Positions 1 through 7,776 of a DNA stretch of 30,587 bases are shown one piece after another. Under the pieces are notes generated by a model that did no database searches, was not told the origin of the DNA, and worked only from the letters and a program-made list of their open reading frames with translations. Positions within the stretch are counted from its first letter, which is position 1; each line of letters opens with the position of its first letter. The DNA is from an uncultured Lachnospiraceae bacterium (lineage in GTDB: Bacteria; Bacillota; Clostridia; Lachnospirales; Lachnospiraceae): assembly GCA_934394615.1 (NCBI GenBank), contig CAKRRJ010000022.1, positions 1 through 30,587 on the forward strand, given 5' to 3'. Made by a program: the position numbers and the translations under genes.

Positions 1-16
1 TTATCTCTGACTGCCA
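1..16 (-). CDS. Start of an unidentified gene, cut by the window edge
   Basis: An ATG on the minus strand at 16-14 is followed by four complete codons (A, V, R, D) before the window ends. A GGGAGG ribosome site lies about 8 nt upstream and overlaps the end of the glucanase gene, so this is probably the next gene of the same operon. Nothing can be said about its product. Confidence 0.4.
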
Positions 17-21
17 TAAGG

Positions 22-1356
22 TCAATCCTCCCTGATCTTTAAGACAACACTGCTGTTGCCCGGTAATGTAAGGTTTATTTTTCCGTTCTCGACTGGAATG
101 ATGGAACCGTCCATCAGATTTTCTGCCTGGGAAGCGTGCAGCGGGACCGGAACGGAAATGTGGCTTTCCTGGTCATCGCTGTTGGCAGCGGTAACGCAGA
201 TGCTGCCCTGTGCGTGTCTTGCGAAAGCGTACTGCCGGTTGGTGAGCATCAGTTCCTGATAGCGTCCGCCGTGAAACTCCGGCTGCTCTGTGTGAATGCG
301 GGCCAGTTTGGTAATTTGGTCGGTGAGCTCACTGTGTTTTTTCTCTCCTTCTTCTATGGTGATGCAGGGACGGAGCGCCGCGTCACTCTCACGGGTGCGG
401 GTGCCTTCCAGTCCCCATTCGCCTCCATAATAAATAGAAGGAATGCCCGGAAGGGTGAAAAGCAGGGTCCATGCCAGCGGCAGATGCGCTTTTTTGTTTA
501 ACTTGCTGGCGATGCGGTTTTCGTCGTGATTGTCCAGGAAGGTGTAGAGTTTTGTGCCGATGGCTTCCAGTCTCCGCACGTTGTGGGCAATCTCGAAGAA
601 GTTATGGTCGTTGAGCCCGGAATACAGGCTCTTATGTAATTCGTAGTTGGTGACGGAGTGCAGCATGCCATCGTTCACCCAGCGGCCGTATTCGCCGTGG
701 ATGACCTCGCCCACGAGCCAGAAATCCGGTTTCATGGAAGCGGTCTGGGAGCGCATTTCCTGCATGAAGCCGAAATCCATGACGTTGGCGCAGTCTAAGC
801 GGATGCCGTCGATATCGAATTCAGAGATCCAGAAGCGGATGACATCGAACAGATACTGCCGGACTTCCGGATTTTGTAAGTTTAAGCAGGGCAGTTCAAA
901 ATGTCCCTGCCATGCTTCATAACCGAAGCCGTCGTTGTAAGGGCTGTTCCAGCCAAAGTTTACGCCTTTGTACCAGCCGCAGTAGCGGGAGCCTTCCCGG
1001 TTTTTCTGAATATCCTGGAACGCGAAGAACTCGCGGCCGGTGTGGTTGAACACTCCGTCTACGACAACCTTGATGCCGGCTTTGTGGCAAAGCTCTGTAA
1101 AGTGCCGGAAGCCTTCGTTTGTGCCGAGACGGCGGTCTACAAGCTTGTAATCTCTGGTATCGTAGCCATGGGAGGAGGACTCAAAAAGCGGTCCGATATA
1201 AAGTGCGGTGCAGCCAAGAGTTTCCATATGGGAAACCCATTTGTCCAGTTCCGGAAAGCGGTCGGCTGTGGCGTCTTCGGTATTTGCGAATGGCGCCCCC
1301 AGCATACCCAGCGGGTAAATATGATAAAATACTGCTTTTTCATACCATGATGCCAT
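22..1356 (-). CDS. GH13 alpha-amylase family glucanase, cytoplasmic
   Basis: A 444-residue glycoside hydrolase family 13 protein that hydrolyses alpha-glucosidic bonds in maltodextrin-like substrates. The (beta/alpha)8 motifs are in order: DGVFNHTG (about 100-107), DGIRLDCA with nucleophile D188, GEVIHGEY with acid/base E217, and FLDNHDEN with D278. A short C-terminal beta domain follows. There is no signal peptide, so it should act in the cytosol on imported oligosaccharides (neopullulanase or cyclomaltodextrinase type; the exact specificity cannot be read). The start at 1356 was chosen because AGGAGGA lies 10 nt upstream and the protein then begins MASWYEKAVFYHIYP, as in relatives; an ATG further upstream overlaps the preceding gene. 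It is third in the arsR operon. Confidence 0.88.
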   Translation of the reverse strand: MASWYEKAVFYHIYPLGMLGAPFANTEDATADRFPELDKWVSHMETLGCTALYIGPLFESSSHGYDTRDYKLVDRRLGTNEGFRHFTELCHKAGIKVVVDGVFNHTGREFFAFQDIQKNREGSRYCGWYKGVNFGWNSPYNDGFGYEAWQGHFELPCLNLQNPEVRQYLFDVIRFWISEFDIDGIRLDCANVMDFGFMQEMRSQTASMKPDFWLVGEVIHGEYGRWVNDGMLHSVTNYELHKSLYSGLNDHNFFEIAHNVRRLEAIGTKLYTFLDNHDENRIASKLNKKAHLPLAWTLLFTLPGIPSIYYGGEWGLEGTRTRESDAALRPCITIEEGEKKHSELTDQITKLARIHTEQPEFHGGRYQELMLTNRQYAFARHAQGSICVTAANSDDQESHISVPVPLHASQAENLMDGSIIPVENGKINLTLPGNSSVVLKIRED

Positions 1357-1393
1357 AAAACTCAAGTCCTCCTGTTGTGATGATAGTGTTTGA

Positions 1394-1636
1394 TTAAAAT
1401 TCCAGCCGTTCCAGAAGTTTGAAACGCCGGAGCAGAAACTGATAGCGGAGCCAGACGGCATTCAGCTCGTAAATACAGCAGTCGATCAGCGGCGGGTCCG
1501 TCACCTGGTCGAACTGGTTTAATAAGGATTCCATTTTGTGCTGTGTCTGATGGATTTCTGCTTTCAGTCTGAGGTTTTCACGCGCCGAGGCCTGCCGGAG
1601 GTCGTTTCGCGTGAAAGAAAATCCTGTTTTTTTCAT
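1394..1636 (-). CDS. DUF2508 / YaaL-like small protein
   Basis: An 80-residue, mostly helical, charged protein. Its C-terminal half (DQVTDPPLIDCCIYELNAV, then RYQFLLRRFK) carries the pattern of the DUF2508/YaaL family, in which a 'D-P-LID-IY-L-A--RY-LL' helix pair is conserved. The function of that family is unknown to me. There is no membrane segment. Two ATGs lie two codons apart (1642 and 1636); 1636 is preferred because AGGAG sits 9 nt before it but only 3 nt before the other. It lies 59 nt after arsR and 37 nt before the glucanase gene, so all three are probably co-transcribed. Confidence 0.7.
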   Translation of the reverse strand: MKKTGFSFTRNDLRQASARENLRLKAEIHQTQHKMESLLNQFDQVTDPPLIDCCIYELNAVWLRYQFLLRRFKLLERLEF

Positions 1637-1695
1637 GATCATACACTCCTTTTGGAATGTAGTATCTGGAATGAATGGTAAAATATACGGATTTT

Positions 1696-2070
1696 TTATA
1701 TCTTTATATATTCGGAAGACGCCGGTGGCGCATCCGCGGGTTCCTGGCTGTAAAGATCTTCTACCAGGTAACCAAGTTTCATCAGCTGTCTTGTGCAGTC
1801 CAGAAAGGTGAGGCGGTAGTAGTTGGAAGTACCAGACTGGGTGACTTCCACCAGCCCGCAGCTTTTCATGATCTTTAAATGATGGGAGATGGCCGGTCGG
1901 GACAGGTTGGTCTGCCGGGTGATCTCGTTGACGTTCAGCCCTTCTGCGTGACCGTTCTGGGAGGCAATGCACAATGCTTCGATAATGTTTAAGCGGACCT
2001 CATCTCCGAGGGCGATAAACAGCGGCATACAGCTGTGAAACAGTTCCTGTAGTTCTTTGGAGTCCGCCAT
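1696..2070 (-). CDS. ArsR-family winged-helix transcriptional regulator
   Basis: A 124-residue DNA-binding repressor of the ArsR/SmtB fold. The helix-turn-helix covers about residues 46-70 with recognition helix SRPAISHHLKIMKSCG, followed by the beta-wing (about 72-88). The metal-sensing ELCVCDL-type motif of ArsR/SmtB is absent and the few cysteines are scattered, so metal sensing is not supported; the signal may be metabolic or redox. AAGGAGG lies just upstream of the ATG. It is the first gene of a minus-strand operon with a DUF2508 gene and a GH13 glucanase. A palindrome overlapping its own promoter suggests autoregulation and control of the glucanase; this is inferred. Confidence 0.88.
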   Translation of the reverse strand: MADSKELQELFHSCMPLFIALGDEVRLNIIEALCIASQNGHAEGLNVNEITRQTNLSRPAISHHLKIMKSCGLVEVTQSGTSNYYRLTFLDCTRQLMKLGYLVEDLYSQEPADAPPASSEYIKI

Positions 2071-2094
2071 AAAAACCTCCTTGGTTTAAAAATT

Positions 2095-2107
2095 TGAACT
2101 AAGTTCA
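2095..2107 (-). promoter_or_regulatory. Palindromic candidate operator for the ArsR regulator
   Basis: A 13-bp palindrome, TGAAC-3 nt-GTTCA, directly abuts the arsR -10 box and covers the expected transcription start. That position fits a repressor operator. The assignment to this ArsR protein is inference from proximity. Confidence 0.55.
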
Positions 2108-2135
2108 TTCTATCACGATTGATTGGTAACGTCAA
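2107..2135 (-). promoter_or_regulatory. Vegetative promoter of the arsR operon
   Basis: On the minus strand TTGACG (2135-2130) is followed after exactly 17 bp by TAGAAT (2112-2107). Each hexamer differs from the sigma-A consensus at one position. The start site would fall inside the palindrome at 2095-2107. Confidence 0.7.
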
Positions 2136-2190
2136 CCAAAACAGAGGGGATGAAAACAACATTTTTCGTCAAAATGTCCTAATCAACGGC

Positions 2191-2223
2191 AAAAAAATGC
2201 CGCCTGTTTTGGGACAGGCGGCA
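2191..2223 (-). terminator. Intrinsic terminator of the 85-codon gene
   Basis: Minus-strand hairpin with a perfect 10-bp stem (TGCCGCCTGT paired with ACAGGCGGCA), a 6-nt loop and a run of seven T. It lies just past the stop codon of the 2229-2486 gene and separates it from the arsR promoter. Confidence 0.92.
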
Positions 2224-2228
2224 TATCC

Positions 2229-2486
2229 TTATTTGTCAAAATCAGTCTCGAAGACACCTTCCGGGGTGCGCATGGTGAGAACGCCGAGGTTAAACTCTTC
2301 ATCGGAGATGGTGATATGATATTCAAATACCACATCTTCTTCAAATTTGGAAAGCACAACATACTCTCCATTCTCTTTTCCCTCGATCTGGTCGCAGATG
2401 TCGTTGTAAACGGCCTCACCGGAGATTTCTCTCGGGTAACCGGATGCTTTGATCTTTGCTTCGATAGCTTCATATAATTCGTTCAT
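2229..2486 (-). CDS. Conserved-looking small acidic protein, function unknown
   Basis: An 85-residue acidic, soluble protein with an N-terminal helix (NELYEAIEAKIKASGYP) followed by mainly beta-type sequence (EYVVLSKFEEDVVFEYHI, then FNLGVLTM) and an acidic tail. There is no membrane segment, signal or recognised motif. The gene looks real: it has a GGAG ribosome site (GAAGGAGTATCCGTC before ATG), a plausible promoter at 2522-2551 and a perfect terminator immediately downstream. It is monocistronic and lies between the arsR operon and the divergently oriented Tad locus. I do not recognise the family. Confidence 0.75.
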   Translation of the reverse strand: MNELYEAIEAKIKASGYPREISGEAVYNDICDQIEGKENGEYVVLSKFEEDVVFEYHITISDEEFNLGVLTMRTPEGVFETDFDK

Positions 2487-2521
2487 GACGGATACTCCTT
2501 CTTCTGAATTCTGATGCGTTC

Positions 2522-2551
2522 AGTATACCATTTGTGGGATGGTTTTGTACA
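2522..2551 (-). promoter_or_regulatory. Promoter of the 85-codon gene
   Basis: Minus strand: TGTACA (2551-2546), an 18-bp spacer, then TATACT (2527-2522). The -10 is close to consensus and the -35 is weaker. The start codon lies about 35 nt downstream of the -10. Confidence 0.5.
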
Positions 2552-2564
2552 GAGGGGATGAGCG

Positions 2565-2732
2565 GTTACTGTCTGCACAATGTGTGGCCAGCAGCCCAAA
2601 CGTCGAAATTTGTCAATCAGTGCCGGGGGGATTTGATGACAGGAAACGCAATGTCGGGTATGATGGGAGCACGATCAACGCATCGTTCTGATGCAGAGTC
2701 CGGGCTGCAGTGCACAGCGTGTGAAGCGCAGC
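2565..2732. repeat. Probable diverged copy of the palindromic repeat family
   Basis: Lies in the 369-bp gap between the minus-strand small gene and the Tad locus, which has no convincing gene. It starts with a 31-bp module (2565-2595) resembling those at 16328-16358 and 16467-16497, with GTTACTGTCTGCACAA at its left side. It ends with a second, more diverged module (2702-2732; core TGCACAGCGTGTGAA) whose arms GCTGC/GCAGC still pair. A separate 8-bp stem (2733-2740 with 2758-2765) follows. The middle part shows no clear similarity to the other copies, so this is tentative. Confidence 0.4.
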
Positions 2733-2855
2733 AAGTCCGAAGTATGAAATCGCGGTGTCGGACTTCCGGGCATTGGTTATCTGCCGTTTCGGCAAGTTTT
2801 TCTGATGGTATTTTATTATGAAAACAAAAGAAGGTGATATTTCGTAGAACAGTGG

Positions 2856-3359
2856 ATGGGAAATCTGATCCTGGGCATGGGTCTCATTCTCTGCGCATGG
2901 AGCGACTTAAAATATGGCAGGGTTTTTAACAAGTGGCTTTTGCTGATGGCGCTTGCAGGCGTGGCGGTTGTGGGACTTCCGTTTTTACCGGGGGCACTGC
3001 CGTTTTTACTTTTCGGCATGTTTTTATTTGCTTTCCGGTTCATGGGAGCGGGGGATGGAAAGCTTATGGCTGTTATTGGCGGTTTTCTGGGAGTAAGGGA
3101 CGGCCTGTATGCAGTGGGTGCTGGTTTCCTTGCAGGAGCGGTCTGGAGCCTGTGGAAATTCTGGCGCTCTGGAACCGGACTGGCGCGCGTACTGTACCTG
3201 TGCCATTACATCCGAACCGTGATGGTTACAGGGAAGATAACGCCGTATGACACGCTGGAGGATGCCGGAGCGGATCACCATATTCCGTTTGCGGCCTGTC
3301 TGGCAGCGGGCGTGTGGCTTTATCTGGCGGTACAGGTTTTCAATAAAAAGGGGGGATGA
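2856..3359 (+). CDS. tadV: Prepilin peptidase, A24 family (TadV/CpaA type)
   Basis: A 167-residue polytopic membrane aspartyl protease that removes the leader of Flp and pseudopilin precursors. The two catalytic aspartates of the A24 family are visible: D17 in WSDLKYGRVFNK and D67 in the GxGD motif FMGAGDGKLMA. It has the short form without the N-terminal methyltransferase part, as usual for TadV/CpaA. The start at 2856 is the only start codon between an in-frame stop at 2835 and the conserved sequence. The best ribosome site (AAGGTGAT, 2831-2838) is unusually far from it. It is first in the Tad gene set, and its stop lies one base before the next start codon. Confidence 0.85.
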   Translation: MGNLILGMGLILCAWSDLKYGRVFNKWLLLMALAGVAVVGLPFLPGALPFLLFGMFLFAFRFMGAGDGKLMAVIGGFLGVRDGLYAVGAGFLAGAVWSLWKFWRSGTGLARVLYLCHYIRTVMVTGKITPYDTLEDAGADHHIPFAACLAAGVWLYLAVQVFNKKGG

Positions 3360-3360
3360 G

Positions 3361-4341
3361 ATGAAAAAAATTATGGCAGTTTATGATGTAGATGTCCGCT
3401 ACGCTGACCGGTTTGCTGAGTTTGCGAACCAGAAGGACAATGTTCCGTTTCAGGTCGTGGCATTTACAAGTCTGGAAAAGCTGAAAACGTTTTCTGAGAC
3501 GGAAACGATCGATCTGTTTCTGGTCAGTGATTCGGTGCCGGAAGAAGAACTTGCCAAAATCGCGGCAGGGCAGGTAGTAAGGCTGAGCGAGAGCGGCATG
3601 GCAAAGGATGGGGAAGCGGCGGTCTATAAATATCAGGCTTCAGATCATGTACTGCGGGAGGTAATGGCGTGGTACCAGCCGCAGGAGGCACTGCCATTTA
3701 TGAGTGTTCAGGGACGGCGGAGCCGGATCACAGGGGTATATTCTCCAGTTGGACGCTGTGGGAAAACCAGTTTTGCGCTTACGCTCGGCCTGGTGCTTTC
3801 CAGAGACCGGAAGGTTCTGTATCTGACGTTTGAAGAGTTTTCCGGACTGTCAGCGCTGACCGGAACGGTACATGAGGGTGGCCTCTCGGATCTGCTTTAC
3901 TACTATACGCAGCGGGATTACAACACGGTGCGGCTTGGGAGCGTGACTTACAACTGGGGCGGCCTGGACTATATTCCGCCGGTTACCTATGCGGAAGATA
4001 AAACAGGGGTTGAAAAAAGTGCATTTGGGGGTCTGGCACGCAGGATTGCCGCAGATGGCGTTTACGAAGAGCTGATCGTGGATGTCGGACAGTTCTGCGG
4101 AGGCGCGGAGGATGTTCTGGAGCTTTGTGACGTGGTTTATGTTCCGGTAAAAGAAGATGTGGTTTCTGCGGCAAAGCTGGAGGAGTGGAAAATCTATCTG
4201 AAAAACTCCGGGCGCGGTCAGATCCAGGAAAAACTGCATTTTTTAAAGCTCCCGGAACCGGCGATACAGGCTGGACGGGAAAATTATCTGGAACAGCTTT
4301 TGTGGAGCGAGCTTGGGGATTTTGTGCGGGAACTGAGATAA
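3361..4341 (+). CDS. tadZ: TadZ/CpaE-like MinD-family ATPase
   Basis: A 326-residue protein. The N-terminal part (about 1-105) resembles the atypical receiver domain of TadZ/CpaE. The remainder is a MinD/ParA-type P-loop domain: Walker A GVYSPVGRCGKTS (125-137) and a Walker B-like strand ELIVDVGQ with D241. Such proteins place the Tad machine at the membrane or pole. The amino-proximal 'signature' lysine of deviant Walker A motifs (KGGxGKT) is not present, so dimer-type ATP hydrolysis is uncertain. The start at 3361 follows a GGGGGG ribosome site overlapping the end of tadV; an in-frame start at 3247 lies inside tadV and was not used. It is followed after 40 nt by tadA. Confidence 0.8.
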   Translation: MKKIMAVYDVDVRYADRFAEFANQKDNVPFQVVAFTSLEKLKTFSETETIDLFLVSDSVPEEELAKIAAGQVVRLSESGMAKDGEAAVYKYQASDHVLREVMAWYQPQEALPFMSVQGRRSRITGVYSPVGRCGKTSFALTLGLVLSRDRKVLYLTFEEFSGLSALTGTVHEGGLSDLLYYYTQRDYNTVRLGSVTYNWGGLDYIPPVTYAEDKTGVEKSAFGGLARRIAADGVYEELIVDVGQFCGGAEDVLELCDVVYVPVKEDVVSAAKLEEWKIYLKNSGRGQIQEKLHFLKLPEPAIQAGRENYLEQLLWSELGDFVRELR

Positions 4342-4381
4342 AAAGACAGAATGCATAAAGTCTGAAAGGGGGAATGCGGGG

Positions 4382-5650
4382 ATGGAAACAGACAGCATGA
4401 AAAAAATGCTGGAAGAACTCCGCGGGCAGGTCCGGGAAACACTGAATGGATTTGACCAGATCGGAGACGAAGAACTTTATGACTGTATCGATCAGGCAAT
4501 CCATGCAGAGGCAGAGCGGCGGTACCTGTCATTAGGACAGCGCATTGAACTGAAAAATAAGCTGTTTGACAGCTTCCGGCGCCTCGACATCCTGCAGGAA
4601 CTGGTGGATGATCCGGAAGTCACCGAGATCATGGTAAACGGAAAAGATCATATTTTTATAGAACGTGCCGGGCGTCTGGAACGGTGGGAACACGGTTTTG
4701 AGCAGGTAGAGCAGCTGGAGGACATGATCCAGCAGATTGTCAGCAAGATCAACCGCGTGGTAAATGTCAGCCGCCCCATAGCCGATGCGAGGCTGGTGGA
4801 GGACGGTTCCCGCGTGCATATTGTACTGCCGCCGATCGCTCTGGATGGTCCGGTCGTGACGATCCGAAAATTCCCGGAACCGATCACGATAGAGAGACTG
4901 ATCGCATGTGGTTCCCTGACGCAGGAGGCAGCCGCGTTTCTGAAAAAACTGGTGAAGTCCGGCTACAACATTTTCATCAGCGGAGGAACCGGATCAGGAA
5001 AGACAACTTTTCTGAATGCGTTGTCTGCTTTTATTCCGGAGACAGAGCGAGTGATCACGATTGAGGATTCTGCAGAACTGCAGATCCGGCAGGTCCCGAA
5101 TCTGGTACGCCTGGAGACAAGAGGCGCCAATGCGGAGGGGGAAGGCGCGGTGGAGATCAGTGACCTGATCCGTGCTTCACTCCGTATGCGTCCGAATTAC
5201 CTGATTGTCGGTGAGGTTCGCGGAAAGGAGTGCCTTGATATGCTGCAGGCGCTGAACACGGGACATTTCGGACTTTCTACCGGACATGGCAACAGTGCCC
5301 GTGACATGCTCTCACGCCTGGAAGCTATGGCACTTATGGCAGCAGATATTCCGCTGGCAGCGGTACGGGGGCAGATCGCCTCGGCAATTGACATTCTGGT
5401 GCATCTTGGAAGGCTGAGGGACCGGAGCCGCCGGGTGCTGGAGATTACCGAAGTGACCGGATACGCGGGAGGCGAGATCCAGTTGAATCCACTGTACCGG
5501 TTTGAGGAAAGGAGGGGGGCCAATGAAAGCAGGGGACCGGGCGGCGCGGACCGGACCGTCCGGGGCAGTCTTACGGCGGTCGGAACGCTCAAAAACCAGG
5601 AAAAGCTCCGGGCAGCCGGTTACGTCCTCGAAACAGCCTGTCCGCTATGA
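4382..5650 (+). CDS. tadA: Tad secretion ATPase TadA/CpaF
   Basis: A 422-residue hexameric secretion ATPase of the VirB11/GspE superfamily that powers Flp pilus assembly from the cytoplasmic side of the membrane. The motifs are complete: Walker A GGTGSGKT (201-208), Asp box ITIEDSAEL, Walker B LIVGEVRGKE (274-283) and His box GHFGLSTGHGNS. Its C-terminus ends with LKNQEKLRAAGY, matching the usual CpaF end, so the 3' part is authentic even though it overlaps the tadB start by 128 bp. The start at 4382 follows a G-rich ribosome site (AAAGGGGGAATGCGGGG). Confidence 0.95.
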   Translation: METDSMKKMLEELRGQVRETLNGFDQIGDEELYDCIDQAIHAEAERRYLSLGQRIELKNKLFDSFRRLDILQELVDDPEVTEIMVNGKDHIFIERAGRLERWEHGFEQVEQLEDMIQQIVSKINRVVNVSRPIADARLVEDGSRVHIVLPPIALDGPVVTIRKFPEPITIERLIACGSLTQEAAAFLKKLVKSGYNIFISGGTGSGKTTFLNALSAFIPETERVITIEDSAELQIRQVPNLVRLETRGANAEGEGAVEISDLIRASLRMRPNYLIVGEVRGKECLDMLQALNTGHFGLSTGHGNSARDMLSRLEAMALMAADIPLAAVRGQIASAIDILVHLGRLRDRSRRVLEITEVTGYAGGEIQLNPLYRFEERRGANESRGPGGADRTVRGSLTAVGTLKNQEKLRAAGYVLETACPL

Positions 5651-6380
5651 TGAATACCGGCTTTCCTTGCAGGAAACGCTGCAGGCACTTGGAAAAGGCG
5701 TGGCAGTGAGTGCGCTGTTTGCCTACGTTTTTTACCGCAGCATGTTTGCGTTTCTGGTGATGCTTCCGGTCTGCTGTGCCCTTTTGCTGTGGAGAGAGCG
5801 CGGCCAGCGGTTAAAACAGCGCAAGCGTATGCTGGCACAGCAGTTTAAAGAGGCCATGGTGATTCTGGCGGCGTCTTTAAGCGCTGGATATTCCATGGAA
5901 AATGCTATGGCGGTGAGCCTGGAAGAACTGCGGCTTCTTTACGGGGAACAGGGACTGATCGTTCAGGAGTTTTCCGGAATGGTGCAGCAGACCCGCACAA
6001 ACCGGAACATTGAGCAGGTGCTTCTGGAATTTGCGGCACGCAGCGGGCTGGAAGATGTACAAAACCTGGCAGAGGTTCTGGGAATCGGAAAGCGAACAGG
6101 AGGTGATCTCGGAAGCATCATGCGGCATACAGCAGAAGTCATTCGCGACAAGATGCAGGTAAAAGAAGAAATCATAACCTTAACGACTTCGCGGCAGTTT
6201 GAGCAGAAGATCATGAATATGATCCCGTTTTTCATTATTTTTTATGTGGAAGGGACTTCACCGGGATTTTTCGACCAGATGTACTGCACTGGAATGGGAC
6301 GAGGGCTGATGACAATGTGCCTGGCGTTGTATCTGCTGGCGTTCTGGCTGTCGGAGCGGATCTTGGATATTGAGGTGTGA
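5523..6380 (+). CDS. tadB: TadB inner-membrane platform protein
   Basis: A 285-residue T2SSF-domain membrane protein that forms the Tad platform with TadC. Two N-terminal membrane spans (about 58-88) precede a cytosolic T2SSF helical domain (about 105-230: QFKEAMVILAASLSAGYSM, and NLAEVLGIGKRTGGDLG), and a C-terminal pair of spans follows. ATG 5523 was chosen because GGAGGGGGG lies just upstream and no better start occurs before the conserved region. The first ~43 residues (basic, G/S/R/T-rich) are encoded inside the tadA gene in another frame. The stop overlaps the upstream signals of tadC. Confidence 0.9.
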   Translation: MKAGDRAARTGPSGAVLRRSERSKTRKSSGQPVTSSKQPVRYDEYRLSLQETLQALGKGVAVSALFAYVFYRSMFAFLVMLPVCCALLLWRERGQRLKQRKRMLAQQFKEAMVILAASLSAGYSMENAMAVSLEELRLLYGEQGLIVQEFSGMVQQTRTNRNIEQVLLEFAARSGLEDVQNLAEVLGIGKRTGGDLGSIMRHTAEVIRDKMQVKEEIITLTTSRQFEQKIMNMIPFFIIFYVEGTSPGFFDQMYCTGMGRGLMTMCLALYLLAFWLSERILDIEV

Positions 6381-6382
6381 GT

Positions 6383-7687
6383 ATGGAGACGGGAAGAAAC
6401 CGGAAGGTTCGGGCAAAAGAAGCGGAAAAGCCGGTCAGTAGTCCCAGAAGAAGAAAGCTTCCGCATGCAGGAATGGATCCGAAAAAGAAGAGTCAGTTTC
6501 TGGCAGCAGCCTGTGTGGCGGTGAGCCTGGCGCTATGGGGATATCTGACCTGGTTTCAGCCGGATGCCGACCCACATCTGGCAGCCGGCCAGGTGGAACG
6601 TGATGGTTACGGCGGAACACAGAAAGAACAGCAGCTGATCGTAAGCGGCCTTGGCGGGGAAGAGCAGGTTGTGACAGTGCTTGTGAGTCCGCGTGTGTAT
6701 ACAAAAGAAGAGGCAGACGCTGTTTTTTTCGAAGCGATGGAATCGCTGGGGGAAGAGATTCTGGGAGAAAACGAGAGCCTGGATATGGTAACAGAGAATC
6801 TGGTGCTTCCATCGTATCTTCGGGACCGTGGTGTGCGGGTACGCTGGCATTCTTCGGAACCGGAGTTCTTATCTTCTACCGGAACCATTGAGACGGAGGT
6901 GCTGAGAAAACAGGAAGTCATTTTGGAGGCTGAGCTGCAGACCGGGGATTTCCAGGCCGAATTTGAGATTCCGGTAACCCTGGTTCCGAAAGCGCGCACC
7001 GGGGAAGAACAGATGCTGCGTTCGTTTTCCGAAGAACTTGCCAGAATGGATGAGCAGCAGAAAAACGGCGCTTATCTGGAGCTTCCTGCGGAGTACGAGG
7101 GGAAAAAACTGTCTTACCGGGCGGCAGAAAAACAAAATTACGGGGTCATTCCGCTGCTTGGAATCCTGACAGCAGCGCTTTTATTTCTGCGCGAGGATTC
7201 AGAACGGAAGGAACAGGAGAAGAAACGGGAGCAGAAACTGCTTTTGGATTATGCGGAGTTGGTGTCGAAACTGCAGGTGCTTGTCGGCGCTGGCATGACG
7301 GTGCGCAATGCATGGGGACGTATGGTGCGTGATTACGAGGCGGTGCAGGGAAAGAAGGAACGGCCCGCGTATGAGGAAATGCGTGTGACGTATTACCAGA
7401 TGGAAAACGGAACACCGGAAGGAACCGCTTTTCGGGAATTTGGCAGAAGATGCCGTCTGCAGCCTTATTTAAAGCTGAGCAGTATTTTGGAACAGAACAG
7501 GAAAACAGGAACCAAAAATCTGCGTGAGCTTCTGCGCATTGAGGTAACCGATGCGTTTGAGATGAGAAAGAACCTTGCCCGGAGAATGGGCGAGGAAGCA
7601 GGAACAAAGCTTCTGGCACCGTTGTTTCTGCTTTTGCTGATTGTCATGATTTTTATTATGGTTCCGGCCATGATGACGATGGGATGA
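6383..7687 (+). CDS. tadC: TadC platform protein with an Ig-like insert
   Basis: A 434-residue protein. The C-terminal half (about 285-434) is a T2SSF/TadC domain: LDYAELVSKLQVLVGAGMTV, then LRELLRIEVTDAFEMRKNLA and a final membrane span. It is preceded by a span at about 38-58, a probable extracytoplasmic region (60-250) and a second span at about 253-269. Within the exposed region, residues 134-202 (LVLPSYLRDRGVRVRWHSSE, then SSTGTIETEVL) follow the pattern of atrophied bacterial Ig-like domains. The usual short TadC therefore has an added surface module. ATG 6383 has GAGG 7 nt upstream; an in-frame GTG at 6377 that overlaps the tadB stop is an alternative. Confidence 0.85.
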   Translation: METGRNRKVRAKEAEKPVSSPRRRKLPHAGMDPKKKSQFLAAACVAVSLALWGYLTWFQPDADPHLAAGQVERDGYGGTQKEQQLIVSGLGGEEQVVTVLVSPRVYTKEEADAVFFEAMESLGEEILGENESLDMVTENLVLPSYLRDRGVRVRWHSSEPEFLSSTGTIETEVLRKQEVILEAELQTGDFQAEFEIPVTLVPKARTGEEQMLRSFSEELARMDEQQKNGAYLELPAEYEGKKLSYRAAEKQNYGVIPLLGILTAALLFLREDSERKEQEKKREQKLLLDYAELVSKLQVLVGAGMTVRNAWGRMVRDYEAVQGKKERPAYEEMRVTYYQMENGTPEGTAFREFGRRCRLQPYLKLSSILEQNRKTGTKNLRELLRIEVTDAFEMRKNLARRMGEEAGTKLLAPLFLLLLIVMIFIMVPAMMTMG

Positions 7688-7776
7688 CAGGCAGATAAAA
7701 TACGAAAATACAGGTGTGGAGATGTTTGAGTAAAAAATGCCGGAACAGGATGGCAGAGAATCGTGGAGGAGAGCGT

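Noticed and set aside
2534..2821. Open frame of 95 codons on the plus strand
   Set aside because: It has no ribosome site, unusual composition, runs through hairpins and repeat modules and resembles no family; the region is better explained as diverged repeat DNA.
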